From Candidatus Rokuibacteriota bacterium (GTDB taxonomy: Bacteria > Methylomirabilota > Methylomirabilia > Rokubacteriales > CSP1-6), in the NCBI GenBank assembly GCA_016209635.1, contig JACQWC010000213.1:1-42397 (forward strand): DNA of 42,397 nt. The letters are read 5' to 3'. Below the pieces are notes generated by a model. The model saw nothing but the letters and a program-made list of their open reading frames with translations. It was not told where the DNA came from and did not search any database. The position numbers and the translations under genes are program-made. The first letter of the stretch is position 1. Each line of letters starts with the position of its first letter. Shown one piece after another: positions 8,667 through 15,694 of the stretch.

Positions 8667-8948
8667 CTAGCGGGAGGGCGGCGCGCGCGGCGACGCGGGG
8701 GAGACCACGGCCGGTGTCGCGCGCCCGTCCGGCGCGGCGAGCACCGCCGGCGCAACGACATCGACGTGAGCGGGAGACGGGGCGGCCAGCGCCAGCGCGG
8801 CCGTCTGCCCGCCCAGCTCCTCGAGCGGGCACTGCGTCGCGTAGATGGCCGGGCCGCTCGCGTCGTGCGCGTGAGCGAGCGACGTGGCCGGAACGAGGAG
8901 AGCGGTGCCGATCAGCACCAGCGCGAGCGCCCGTCGACCGGTTGGCAT
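8667..8948 (-). CDS. Small secreted protein, DUF2946-like, leading the metal-uptake operon
   Basis: A 93-residue product starts at MPTGRRALALVLIG, with a clear signal peptide ending near SLAHAHD, one cysteine (TQCPLEEL) and an Ala/Pro-rich tail. Short exported proteins with this AHAHD start and single Cys-Pro motif often sit beside metal or copper transporters and are annotated DUF2946; I base the similarity on overall pattern only. It is first in the operon with the outer-membrane protein and ABC-3 importer. The predicted -10 region ends almost at the ATG, so the message may have little or no leader. Confidence 0.6.
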   Translation of the reverse strand: MPTGRRALALVLIGTALLVPATSLAHAHDASGPAIYATQCPLEELGGQTAALALAAPSPAHVDVVAPAVLAAPDGRATPAVVSPASPRAPPSR

Positions 8949-8973
8949 CCCCGCCACGTTGGCGCAGGGCCCG

Positions 8974-9077
8974 GCCGTTGTCAAGTCACCGGACGCGCTC
9001 CGGCACCCGGTCGGCCTGGGCGGCCGGGTCGCCCTCTCGGCTTGCCACTTGACAACGGCGCGCCGGTTGCCTCAAAT
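8974..9077. promoter_or_regulatory. Divergent promoters built on a 13-base inverted repeat
   Basis: The sequence ACTTGACAACGGC occurs on the plus strand at 9047-9059 and, reversed, on the minus strand at 8974-8986, with 60 bases between. Each copy holds a perfect -35 box TTGACA. On the plus strand it is followed after 17 bases by TCAAAT (9072-9077, 4 of 6), a good promoter for the gene at 9118. On the minus strand the -10 position (8956-8961, CAACGT) is weak. Because the match extends five bases past the -35 box in both directions, a shared regulator binding at the -35 flank is possible. Confidence 0.6.
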
Positions 9078-9117
9078 GCTGTCACATTACGTACCCACGC
9101 GCGTTGGGGGAGACACG

Positions 9118-9984
9118 ATGAAGAGATCAACGGTCATCTGCGGGCTGGTCGCTATCGTCCTGGTCCTCATGTCCGTACCTGCGCTCGCCCAGGGCCCGGC
9201 GGGTATGCGGCTCTACGTGTTCACCTCGGGCTCTCTCGGGGGGTTTCCGAAGGGCGCCCTCCAGATCGGCGGACAGGGCAACGTCGACTGGGCGCCCGTG
9301 GGCTTCTACGTGATCAAGCATCCCAAGGGCAACGTCATCTTCGACACGGGTAACAACGACAACACGATCACCAATCCCGACGGGTGGTGGGGGCCGCTCG
9401 CGAAGGGCTTCGGGCTCAAGATGACGCAGAACGACGCGATGGACGCCCAGCTCGGGAGGATCGGGCTCAAGACGTCGGACATCAAGTACGTCGTGCTGGG
9501 CCACATGCACCTCGACCACGGCGGCAACATCTCGAAGTTCCCGAACGCCACCTTCGTGGTGCAGAACGACGAGATGAAGGCCGCGTGGTGGCCGGATCCC
9601 GGCTACTCGATCTACTACATCCCGGGCGACTTCGCCGACAGCAAGAAGTACACCTACATCCGCCTGCACGGGGACCTCGACCTCTTCAACGACCGGAGCG
9701 TCCAGATCGTCCGCGCGCCGGGTCACACGCCGGGCAGCCAGTTCGCCGTCGTGCGGCTGCCCAAGAGCGGCACGGTCGTCCTCACCAGCGACGTCGTGTA
9801 CCTGAAGGAGAGCCTCGAGAAGAACCTGATTCCGCCGATCCCGGGCACCTGGAGCCCCATGGGGATGTACGAGGGCTACCAGAAGGTGCGACTCTTCCGC
9901 GACGCCGAAGGGGCCTCCATCTTCTTCGCGCACGATCCGGAGGTCTTCAAGGCGACGAAGAAGGCTCCGGACTACTACGAGTAG
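9118..9984 (+). CDS. Secreted metallo-beta-lactamase-fold hydrolase, N-acyl homoserine lactonase-like
   Basis: This 288-residue protein has a Sec signal peptide (MKRSTVICGLVAIVLVLMSVPALAQG). The zinc motif HMHLDH (129-134) is intact, the third histidine lies in GHTPGSQFAVV, and the bridging aspartate in TSDVVYLKE. The order and spacing resemble the AttM/AiiA lactonase branch of the fold, which opens the lactone ring of acyl homoserine lactones, but many relatives have other ester or lactone substrates. Most known lactonases of this branch are cytoplasmic, so export is notable. The start is set by GGGGGAG about 7 bases upstream; an in-frame ATG at 9076 lies inside the -10 box and is rejected. 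Single-gene unit with its own promoter and terminator. Confidence 0.9.
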   Translation: MKRSTVICGLVAIVLVLMSVPALAQGPAGMRLYVFTSGSLGGFPKGALQIGGQGNVDWAPVGFYVIKHPKGNVIFDTGNNDNTITNPDGWWGPLAKGFGLKMTQNDAMDAQLGRIGLKTSDIKYVVLGHMHLDHGGNISKFPNATFVVQNDEMKAAWWPDPGYSIYYIPGDFADSKKYTYIRLHGDLDLFNDRSVQIVRAPGHTPGSQFAVVRLPKSGTVVLTSDVVYLKESLEKNLIPPIPGTWSPMGMYEGYQKVRLFRDAEGASIFFAHDPEVFKATKKAPDYYE

Positions 9985-10021
9985 CGCGGCCCCTTCGCGT
10001 CCGCCCGCGGGTGATCGACCA

Positions 10022-10051
10022 CAGCCCGGGACAGACCATCGTCCCGGGCTG
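10022..10051 (+). terminator. Terminator-like hairpin after the lactonase-like gene
   Basis: An 11-base perfect stem (CAGCCCGGGAC, 10022-10032, pairing with 10041-10051) closes an 8-base loop, 37 bases after the stop codon. The following bases (ATCGTTTGATG) have only a short T stretch, so efficiency as an intrinsic terminator is uncertain. Confidence 0.6.
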
Positions 10052-10085
10052 ATCGTTTGATGGTCTGGCACCGTTCGGGGACTCC

Positions 10086-10793
10086 ATGAGCGCCCCGTCC
10101 GCCGTCATCGTCGTCGACAACGTCGCCAAGTTTTACGGCCGCGTAGCGGCCGTGCGCGACGTGACGCTCGAGGTCGAGCGCGGGGAGGTCATCGGGCTGC
10201 TCGGCCCGAACGGCTCGGGCAAGACCACGCTCCTCCGGATGCTGACGGGCTACCTCTCGCCCTCGTCGGGGCGGCTCCGCGTCGCCGGCTACGATACCGT
10301 GCGGGAGCCCATGGAGGCGCGCCGCAGGATCGGATACGTGCCGGAGTCGGTGCCACTCTACGCCCACATGCGGGTGCGGGAGTTCCTCGACTTCATGGCC
10401 CGGCTCCGTGGGCTGCGCGGGCCGGAGGCCGCCGCCGCGGTGGCGCGGGCGGCCGAGCGCGTGAACCTCGGGGAGGTGATGCGCGCGCCGATCCGCACGC
10501 TGTCGCGCGGCTACCGACAGCGGGTCGCCATCGCGCAGGCGCTGGTGCACCGCCCGGACGTCCTGATCCTCGACGAGCCGACCAACGGGCTCGATCCGCG
10601 CCAGATCATCGAGACGCGGAGCCTGATCCAGGCCCTCGCGGGGGAGCACACGGTGCTCATGAGTTCCCACATCCTGGGCGAGGTGGAGAAGATCGCCGGC
10701 CGGGTCGCCATCCTGCTGCGCGGGCGGCTGCTCGCCATCCGGGCGATCGCCGACACGCCGGACCTCGAGGCCCTGTTCCTGTCCCTGACATGA
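10086..10793 (+). CDS. ABC-2-type transporter ATP-binding protein, GldA-like
   Basis: This 235-residue ATPase has Walker A GPNGSGKTT (40-48), signature LSRGYRQRV, Walker B VLILDEPTNGLDP and the switch histidine in MSSHILGEVEK. LSRGYRQRV with a following NGLDP is usual in the GldA / ABC-2 exporter group (CcmA-like, COG1131). The next genes encode an ABC-2 permease and a GldG-like protein, the arrangement first described for gliding motility in Bacteroidetes but widespread in non-gliding bacteria, where the cargo is unknown. It ends in an ATGA overlap with the permease gene. A weak GGGGA precedes the ATG. Confidence 0.94.
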   Translation: MSAPSAVIVVDNVAKFYGRVAAVRDVTLEVERGEVIGLLGPNGSGKTTLLRMLTGYLSPSSGRLRVAGYDTVREPMEARRRIGYVPESVPLYAHMRVREFLDFMARLRGLRGPEAAAAVARAAERVNLGEVMRAPIRTLSRGYRQRVAIAQALVHRPDVLILDEPTNGLDPRQIIETRSLIQALAGEHTVLMSSHILGEVEKIAGRVAILLRGRLLAIRAIADTPDLEALFLSLT

Positions 10794-11491
10794 GCGCCCT
10801 CGGCGTCCTGGTCCGCAAGGAGCTGCATGCCACGTTCACGTCGCCGATCGCCTACGCCGTCGGCACGGTCTTCCTCCTCGTCGTCGGCTACACCTTCAGC
10901 CTCACGCTCTTCTTCACCAAGGCCGCGAACCTCACGTACATCTTCCACCAGATGTACGTGCTGCTCATCCTCCTGGTGCCGGTGCTCACGATGCGCGCGT
11001 TCGCCGAGGAGCGAAAGACCGACACGCTCGAGCTGCTGCTCACGGCCCCGGTGCGGGAGGTCGCGATCGTGCTCGCGAAGTTCCTCGCGGCGCTCGCCCT
11101 CGTCGCCTGCCTGCTCGCGGCCTCGGGCAGCTACGCCGTCGTGCTCGGTCTCTACGGCGAGCCCGACTGGGCGCCGATCTACGGCGGGTATCTGGCGCTC
11201 TTCCTGCTCTCGTGCCTCCTCGTCTCGGTCGGCACGCTGACCTCGAGCCTCACCGAGAACCAGGTGGTGGCGGCGGCGGCCTCCCTGGGCACGTTCCTCA
11301 TGCTGTGGTTCGCCGACTCGGTCGCGTACCTCACGCCGGCCCCGTTCGACGTCTTCTTCATCAATCTCTCGCTCATCGGACACTTCACGACCTTCGTGCG
11401 CGGATCGCTCTTCCTGTCGGACGCGGGCTACTACCTGACCCTGTCGCTGCTCGCGCTGTTCCTCACCACGCGCGCCCTGGCGGATCGATGA
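10790..11491 (+). CDS. ABC-2-type transporter permease, GldF-like
   Basis: The 233-residue membrane protein has six hydrophobic spans. The N-terminal VRKELHATFTSPIAYAVGTVFLLVVGYTF and the segment LTMRAFAEERKTDTLELLLTAPVREVAIVLAKFLA are hallmarks of GldF/ABC-2 permeases (pfam12679/COG1277). ATGA overlaps at both ends tie it to the ATPase and GldG-like genes. Confidence 0.93.
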   Translation: MSALGVLVRKELHATFTSPIAYAVGTVFLLVVGYTFSLTLFFTKAANLTYIFHQMYVLLILLVPVLTMRAFAEERKTDTLELLLTAPVREVAIVLAKFLAALALVACLLAASGSYAVVLGLYGEPDWAPIYGGYLALFLLSCLLVSVGTLTSSLTENQVVAAAASLGTFLMLWFADSVAYLTPAPFDVFFINLSLIGHFTTFVRGSLFLSDAGYYLTLSLLALFLTTRALADR

Positions 11492-12996
11492 GCCCGCCCG
11501 CCGCATCGTCCGACCTCCTCAACACCGGCTGGTTCGGGGTCGTCCTCGGCGCGCTGGTCGTCCTGTTCGCCGCGGGCGTCCGGCTCCCCGCGGGGCGGGC
11601 CGGCTGGCGTCGGTGGCTCGCGCGCGTGCTCGTCGTCACCGGCGCGGCGACGGTCGCGCTGCTGGCGAACATCGCCATCTTCCGCCACGACGTCCACGTC
11701 GACGTGACGCGCGAGCGCGCCTACACGCCGTCGCCCGAAGCGCGGCGGGTGGTGGAGTCGCTCACGACGGACGTGGACCTCACGTACTTCTACCAGAAGC
11801 AGAACCCGGCGGGGAACGCCGCGAAGACGATGGTCGAGATCATGGGGCGCGCGAACCCGCGGCTGCGCGTGCGGACGGTGGACCCCGACCAGCACCCGGG
11901 GCTGGCGAGTAGGCTCGGCGTGCGCGCGTACAACGTGGCCGTGCTCGAGAACGGGGATCGACGGATTCAGGTCCTGTCGACGGAGGACCGGGACATCGCG
12001 CTCGGCATCCTCCGCGTGACGCGCGCCTCGGTGAAGACGATCTGCTTCGCCGTGGGTCACGGCGAGTACGACATCGACAACTTCGAGTACCACACGCACT
12101 TCGAGGGGGTGCACGCCCACGGCCACGGCGCCGAGGGCGCAGCGGTGGTGCTGATGGAGCAGCACGGCGTGGGCCGGCTGCGGCGCGCGCTCGACAGTCT
12201 CGGCTTCGCCACGCGGAAGGTCGCGCTGGCCACGGCGGGGCGGATCCCGGACGAGTGCGCCGCCGTGGTCGAGGCGAACCCGCGCACGCTCTACACGCCC
12301 CCCGAGAGCGGCGTGCTGGCGGACTATCTCGGCCGCGGCGGCGCGGCGCTCCTCATGTACGACATCGACTTCCCCGTGGAGCGGAAGCTCGCCGCGCTGC
12401 TGGAGAGGGCGGGCGTCAGGGTGCTCGACGGGGTCGTGGTCGATCCGCTCGATCACTACTTCACGGACGAGCAGATGGTGGCCGTCGCGAGGTACGCGAC
12501 CCATCCGATCACGCGCGGCGCCGCGCTCTCCTTCTATCCCGGCGTCCGCCCGCTGGAGGCCGTCCCGACGCCGGGCGTCACGGCGATGCCGCTCTTCGCG
12601 AGCAGCGCGGAGAGCTACGTGCGGCCGGCTGGCGCGGCGGCGCGAGCCGGCGCCGCGCGCGCTGGGCGCGGCCCTCGCTCGCTGGCCGTCGCGGCCGAGG
12701 GCACCCTCCCCGGGGTCCCCGTCCCACGGCCGTTCCGCCTCGTCGTGGTGGGCGACGGCGACTTCGCGTCGAACTCGTTCTTCCCCTACATGTCCAACAG
12801 CGACCTCGTGCTCGGCATGCTCGCGTGGCTCGTACGCGAGGAGCGGGGACCGACCATGAAGCCACCGGTCGAGGTCCTCCCCACCGTCGTGCTGACCGAG
12901 CAGCAGGTCCGGCTGATCTTCGTCGTCACGGTGATCGTCCTTCCAGGCGCGGTCGTCGGCGCGGGGGGCGCCGTGTGGTGGTGGCGCCGCCGCTGA
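11488..12996 (+). CDS. GldG-like ABC auxiliary protein with histidine-rich insert
   Basis: The 502-residue protein has two N-terminal membrane spans (about 12-28 and 42-60), a large periplasmic part and a C-terminal span (IFVVTVIVLPGAVVGAGGAVWWW). The segment VDVTRERAYTPSPEARRVVESL matches GldG-family proteins (pfam09822, ABC_transp_aux), as does FAVGHGEYDI. After that comes an insert rich in histidines (FEYHTHFEGVHAHGHG, roughly 196-212) that could bind metal. The start is the ATG overlapping the permease stop. It probably acts with the ATPase and permease; the substrate is unknown. Confidence 0.87.
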   Translation: MSPPAASSDLLNTGWFGVVLGALVVLFAAGVRLPAGRAGWRRWLARVLVVTGAATVALLANIAIFRHDVHVDVTRERAYTPSPEARRVVESLTTDVDLTYFYQKQNPAGNAAKTMVEIMGRANPRLRVRTVDPDQHPGLASRLGVRAYNVAVLENGDRRIQVLSTEDRDIALGILRVTRASVKTICFAVGHGEYDIDNFEYHTHFEGVHAHGHGAEGAAVVLMEQHGVGRLRRALDSLGFATRKVALATAGRIPDECAAVVEANPRTLYTPPESGVLADYLGRGGAALLMYDIDFPVERKLAALLERAGVRVLDGVVVDPLDHYFTDEQMVAVARYATHPITRGAALSFYPGVRPLEAVPTPGVTAMPLFASSAESYVRPAGAAARAGAARAGRGPRSLAVAAEGTLPGVPVPRPFRLVVVGDGDFASNSFFPYMSNSDLVLGMLAWLVREERGPTMKPPVEVLPTVVLTEQQVRLIFVVTVIVLPGAVVGAGGAVWWWRRR

Positions 12997-13523
12997 GGCG
13001 CGCGCTCTGGGTCGGCGCCGCGGTCGTCGCCGGCGCCGCCATCCTGGCGCTCGCGCTGCAGGGGCAGCGCCCGGAGCCCGGGTTCGTCCGGTTCGAGGCC
13101 GCGGGTGTGATGCTCCACATCGCGCCGGAGCGGGCCCGGGAGGTGCACGTGACCGCGGGCGACCGCCGGTGGCGCTTCACACGGTCGGGCTCGGGCGGGT
13201 GGGCCGCCGTCGGCGCGCCGGCGGCGCCGGCCGACGCGGAGCGCAGGCTCGAGAGCGGGCTCCGGCTCCTGCACGCGTCGGCGCCGCAGCGGGTAATCGC
13301 GCGCGACGAGCTCGAGAGGGTACCGGCCGCCGAGTACGGGCTCGATCCACCTCGGTACACGGTCGTCGTGTACGCGGACGCGGCCGAGCCCTTCACGATC
13401 CAGTTCGGCGCCGCCAACGCCCAGGGGCTCGCCCAGTACGCCCGGGTCGCGGGCCGCGATGAGCTGCTCCTGCTCCCACGCTTCGTCGGCGAGCCCTTCC
13501 AGCTCCTGACCGGCCTCAGATGA
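12975..13523 (+). CDS. DUF4340-like membrane-anchored protein
   Basis: This 182-residue protein begins with one of three consecutive GTG codons (12975, 12978, 12981); the first lies 6 bases after GGGGGG and is used here. An N-terminal membrane anchor (RALWVGAAVVAGAAILALAL) is followed by a soluble domain with WRFTRSGSGGWAAV and the pattern LERVPAAEYGLDPPRYTVVVY, usual for DUF4340 proteins (LxxYGLdpP). DUF4340 genes regularly follow GldG-like genes. It is shorter than most family members (250-300 residues or more). It overlaps the GldG-like gene by 22 bases and the next gene by 4 (ATGA). Confidence 0.8.
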   Translation: MVVAPPLRRALWVGAAVVAGAAILALALQGQRPEPGFVRFEAAGVMLHIAPERAREVHVTAGDRRWRFTRSGSGGWAAVGAPAAPADAERRLESGLRLLHASAPQRVIARDELERVPAAEYGLDPPRYTVVVYADAAEPFTIQFGAANAQGLAQYARVAGRDELLLLPRFVGEPFQLLTGLR

Positions 13524-14698
13524 TCCGCTCGGCGAAGCCGAGCGGACCGTATGGCAAGCGCGGCGGAGCCGCGCGTGGCTGGTCAATGCATGGAGCCGCT
13601 GCGCGGGGTGGGATGGGCGAGGTGGGGGGCAAGCGCGGCGGAGCCGCGCGTGGCTGGTCAATCGCGCTGCTCCTCGTCACGGGCACGCTCGGCGCGGGGG
13701 AAGCCGCCGCGCACGTGACGGCGACGGGGCTCGCGACGGTCGCGATCGAGGGGACGGCGGTCGCGTACCGCCTCACGCTCGTGCTGAGCGAGGTGGGTGA
13801 GCCCGCCGGGCGCCTCCTCGCGGCCGCGGCTGACGGCGAGGCCGCGAGCGTCGAGCGCGTCGTGGGCGCGCTGCGCCAGCGCGTGACGATCCGGGCGGAC
13901 GGCGTCCCCTGCCGGCCAGGCCGTGCCGTGCTGCAGGGCTCGCGCCTCGGGGATTCCCGGGTGACGTTGCAGCTCGATCTCCGCTGTGAGGCCGAGCCGA
14001 CCCGGCTCACGATCCGGGACGACTGGTTCGACTTCTTGGGCGAGCATTACCGGACGATCGTGCGGATCGAGAGCCGGCGCGGGCTGCGCGAGGTCGCGCT
14101 CCTTCCCGAGGCGCGCGAGGCGACGGTGGAGCTGGGGAAGGGCGGGCCCCGGGTGAGCGGGAGCTTCGTCTGGCTCGGGATCGGCCACATCCTGACGGGC
14201 TGGGACCACCTCCTCTTCCTCGCCGCGCTCCTGCTCCGCGGCGGGGGGTTCCGCTCGGTCCTCGTGATCGTCACGGCCTTCACGCTGGCCCACAGCGCGA
14301 CGCTCGCGCTCGCGGTCCTGGGCCTGGTCGCGATCCCGGACCGGCTGGTGGAGTCCGTGATCGCGGCCTCGATCGCCTGGGTCGCCCTCGAGAACGTGGT
14401 CGCGCGCGAGGCGCCCTCCCGGCGCTGGCTCGTGAGCTTCGGCTTCGGGCTCGTTCACGGGTTCGGCTTCGCCTCGGCCCTCACGCCCCTCCGGCTCCCC
14501 CCGTGGAACCTCGCGGTCGCCCTCGTGGGCTTCAACCTCGGCGTCGAGGCCGGCCAGGCGGCCGCGGTCGCCGCCGCGCTGCCGCTCCTCGCCTGGATGC
14601 GGCGTCGCCCGTGGGAGCCGCGCGTGGTGCGCGCGCTGTCGCTCCTGCTGGCGGCGCTCGGGGCCGTCTGGCTGGTCCAGAGGCTCTTCGTTGTCTAG
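13520..14698 (+). CDS. HupE/UreJ_2-family membrane protein
   Basis: As read from the ATGA overlap at 13520 this is 392 residues. The first 45 or so are the translated hairpin repeats (KRGGAARGWS twice), and the natural protein may start at an internal ATG such as 13586 or 13613. After a hydrophobic signal segment (IALLLVTGTLGAGEAAAH) comes a soluble part (about 60-205), then about six membrane spans. GIGHILTGWDHLLFLAALLL, FTLAHSATLALA and FGLVHGFGFASAL are the conserved metal-associated histidine motifs of HupE/UreJ_2 (pfam13795), a family thought to move nickel or cobalt; this long periplasmic form is less well studied. It closes the ABC cluster and overlaps the azlC-like gene. Confidence 0.88.
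   Translation: MIRSAKPSGPYGKRGGAARGWSMHGAAARGGMGEVGGKRGGAARGWSIALLLVTGTLGAGEAAAHVTATGLATVAIEGTAVAYRLTLVLSEVGEPAGRLLAAAADGEAASVERVVGALRQRVTIRADGVPCRPGRAVLQGSRLGDSRVTLQLDLRCEAEPTRLTIRDDWFDFLGEHYRTIVRIESRRGLREVALLPEAREATVELGKGGPRVSGSFVWLGIGHILTGWDHLLFLAALLLRGGGFRSVLVIVTAFTLAHSATLALAVLGLVAIPDRLVESVIAASIAWVALENVVAREAPSRRWLVSFGFGLVHGFGFASALTPLRLPPWNLAVALVGFNLGVEAGQAAAVAAALPLLAWMRRRPWEPRVVRALSLLLAALGAVWLVQRLFVV
13524..13546. repeat. Perfect 10-base hairpin at the operon junction
   Basis: TCCGCTCGGC pairs perfectly with GCCGAGCGGA around a GAA loop. It begins directly after the stop codon of the DUF4340-like gene and lies inside the first codons of the next reading frame. It resembles, in build and loop, the two GGA-loop hairpins just downstream, suggesting one composite repeat element. 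Confidence 0.75.
13553..13587. repeat. 35-base direct repeat, copy 1, with hairpin core
   Basis: This 35-base unit is repeated without a mismatch at 13628-13662, a 75-base period. Its core GCGCGGC-GGA-GCCGCGC (13558-13574) is a 7-base perfect hairpin. As 75 is a multiple of 3, both copies are read in frame as KRGGAARGWS in the HupE-like protein. Confidence 0.9.
13628..13662. repeat. 35-base direct repeat, copy 2, with hairpin core
   Basis: Identical to 13553-13587. The hairpin core is at 13633-13649. The true signal peptide of the HupE-like protein begins inside the end of this copy (GWSIALLLVTGTLG). Confidence 0.9.
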
Positions 14699-15365
14699 CG
14701 CGTTCCGCGAGGGCCTCGTGGCGAGCCTCGCCCTCGTCCCGTCGGTCTTCGTCTACGGGAGCGTCTTCGGCGGGCTCGCGGTGCAGGCCGGCCTCCTGCC
14801 CCTCGAGGTGTGGGCGATGTCGGTGCTGGTCTTCGCCGGCGCGTCGCAGTTCGTCGCGGTCCCGATGATCGCGGCCGGCGCCCCTCCGGTCGCGGTGATC
14901 CTGACGACCTACGTCGTCAACATGCGCCACTACCTGATGGCGGCGACGCTCGCCCCCTCCTTCCGGCACTTCCGGCGCCCGTGGCTCGCCCTCGCCGCCC
15001 ACGTCGTCAACGACGAGTCCTTCGCCGTGGCGGTCGCGCGGGCGAACCCGCCGGACGCCTGGGTCTTTCTCGGGAGCGCCGCGGCGATCGCCGGCGCCTT
15101 CCTCGGCGGCGTCGTCACCGGCACGCTGCTCGGCGGCCTCGTGGAGGACCCGGCGCGGTACGGGCTCGACTTCGCGTTTCCGGCGGTCTTCCTGGCGCTC
15201 GTCGCGGTGCAGCTCAAGCGACGCGGGGACTGGCTCGTGGCGGTCGCCGCGGGCGTGCTCGCCGTCGCGATCTCGATCGCGCTCCCGGGCAACTGGCACA
15301 TCGTCATCGCCGGCGTCGCCGTGAGCGCCCTCGCCGCCCGGCTGCTCTCCCCGGAGGCGGCGTGA
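14691..15365 (+). CDS. azlC: AzlC-family branched-chain amino acid exporter, large subunit
   Basis: The protein has 224 residues with a TTG start (TTG TCT AGC GCG) overlapping the HupE-like stop by 8 bases. FREGLVASLALVPSVFVYGSVFGGLAVQAGL, FAGASQFVAVPMI and VVNMRHYLMAATLAP are the conserved AzlC motifs (pfam03591, COG1296). AzlC and the small AzlD subunit form a branched-chain amino acid exporter in the inner membrane. The azlD-like gene overlaps the end by 4 bases, confirming the pair. Confidence 0.93.
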   Translation: MSSAFREGLVASLALVPSVFVYGSVFGGLAVQAGLLPLEVWAMSVLVFAGASQFVAVPMIAAGAPPVAVILTTYVVNMRHYLMAATLAPSFRHFRRPWLALAAHVVNDESFAVAVARANPPDAWVFLGSAAAIAGAFLGGVVTGTLLGGLVEDPARYGLDFAFPAVFLALVAVQLKRRGDWLVAVAAGVLAVAISIALPGNWHIVIAGVAVSALAARLLSPEAA

Positions 15366-15682
15366 GGGCGAGCGTGGCGGTGGTCATCGCCGGGATGGCG
15401 CTCGTCACCTACCTCACCCGGGCCCCCCTGCTCCTCGTCCTCGCGGGCCGCCCCCTCCCGCCCCGGCTCACGCTCTGGCTCCGGCTCATCCCGCTCGCCG
15501 TCCTGCCCGCGCTCGCGGTCCCCCTCGTGCTGGCGCCGGGCGGACGGCTCGTGCTGAGCCCCGGGAACCCGCAGCTCTGGGGCGCCGTCGTGGTCTTCCT
15601 CCTCGCCGCGCTCCGCGTCAACCTCCTGGTGTCGGTCGCCCTCGCCGTCGCGACGGTCGCGCTGCTCAGGGCGTTCGGGTAA
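15362..15682 (+). CDS. azlD: AzlD-family branched-chain amino acid exporter, small subunit
   Basis: The 106-residue membrane protein uses a GTG start in a GTGA overlap with azlC. VVIAGMALVTYLTRAPLLLVLAGRPLPP and LRLIPLAVLPALAVPLV match AzlD (pfam05437), and the length fits the family (about 100-110). It partners AzlC. Confidence 0.92.
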   Translation: MRASVAVVIAGMALVTYLTRAPLLLVLAGRPLPPRLTLWLRLIPLAVLPALAVPLVLAPGGRLVLSPGNPQLWGAVVVFLLAALRVNLLVSVALAVATVALLRAFG

Positions 15683-15694
15683 GATCGCGGGGAG

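Noticed and set aside
13520-13662. A CRISPR array
   Set aside because: Only two repeat copies, with a coding frame through them and hairpin cores; no cas genes.
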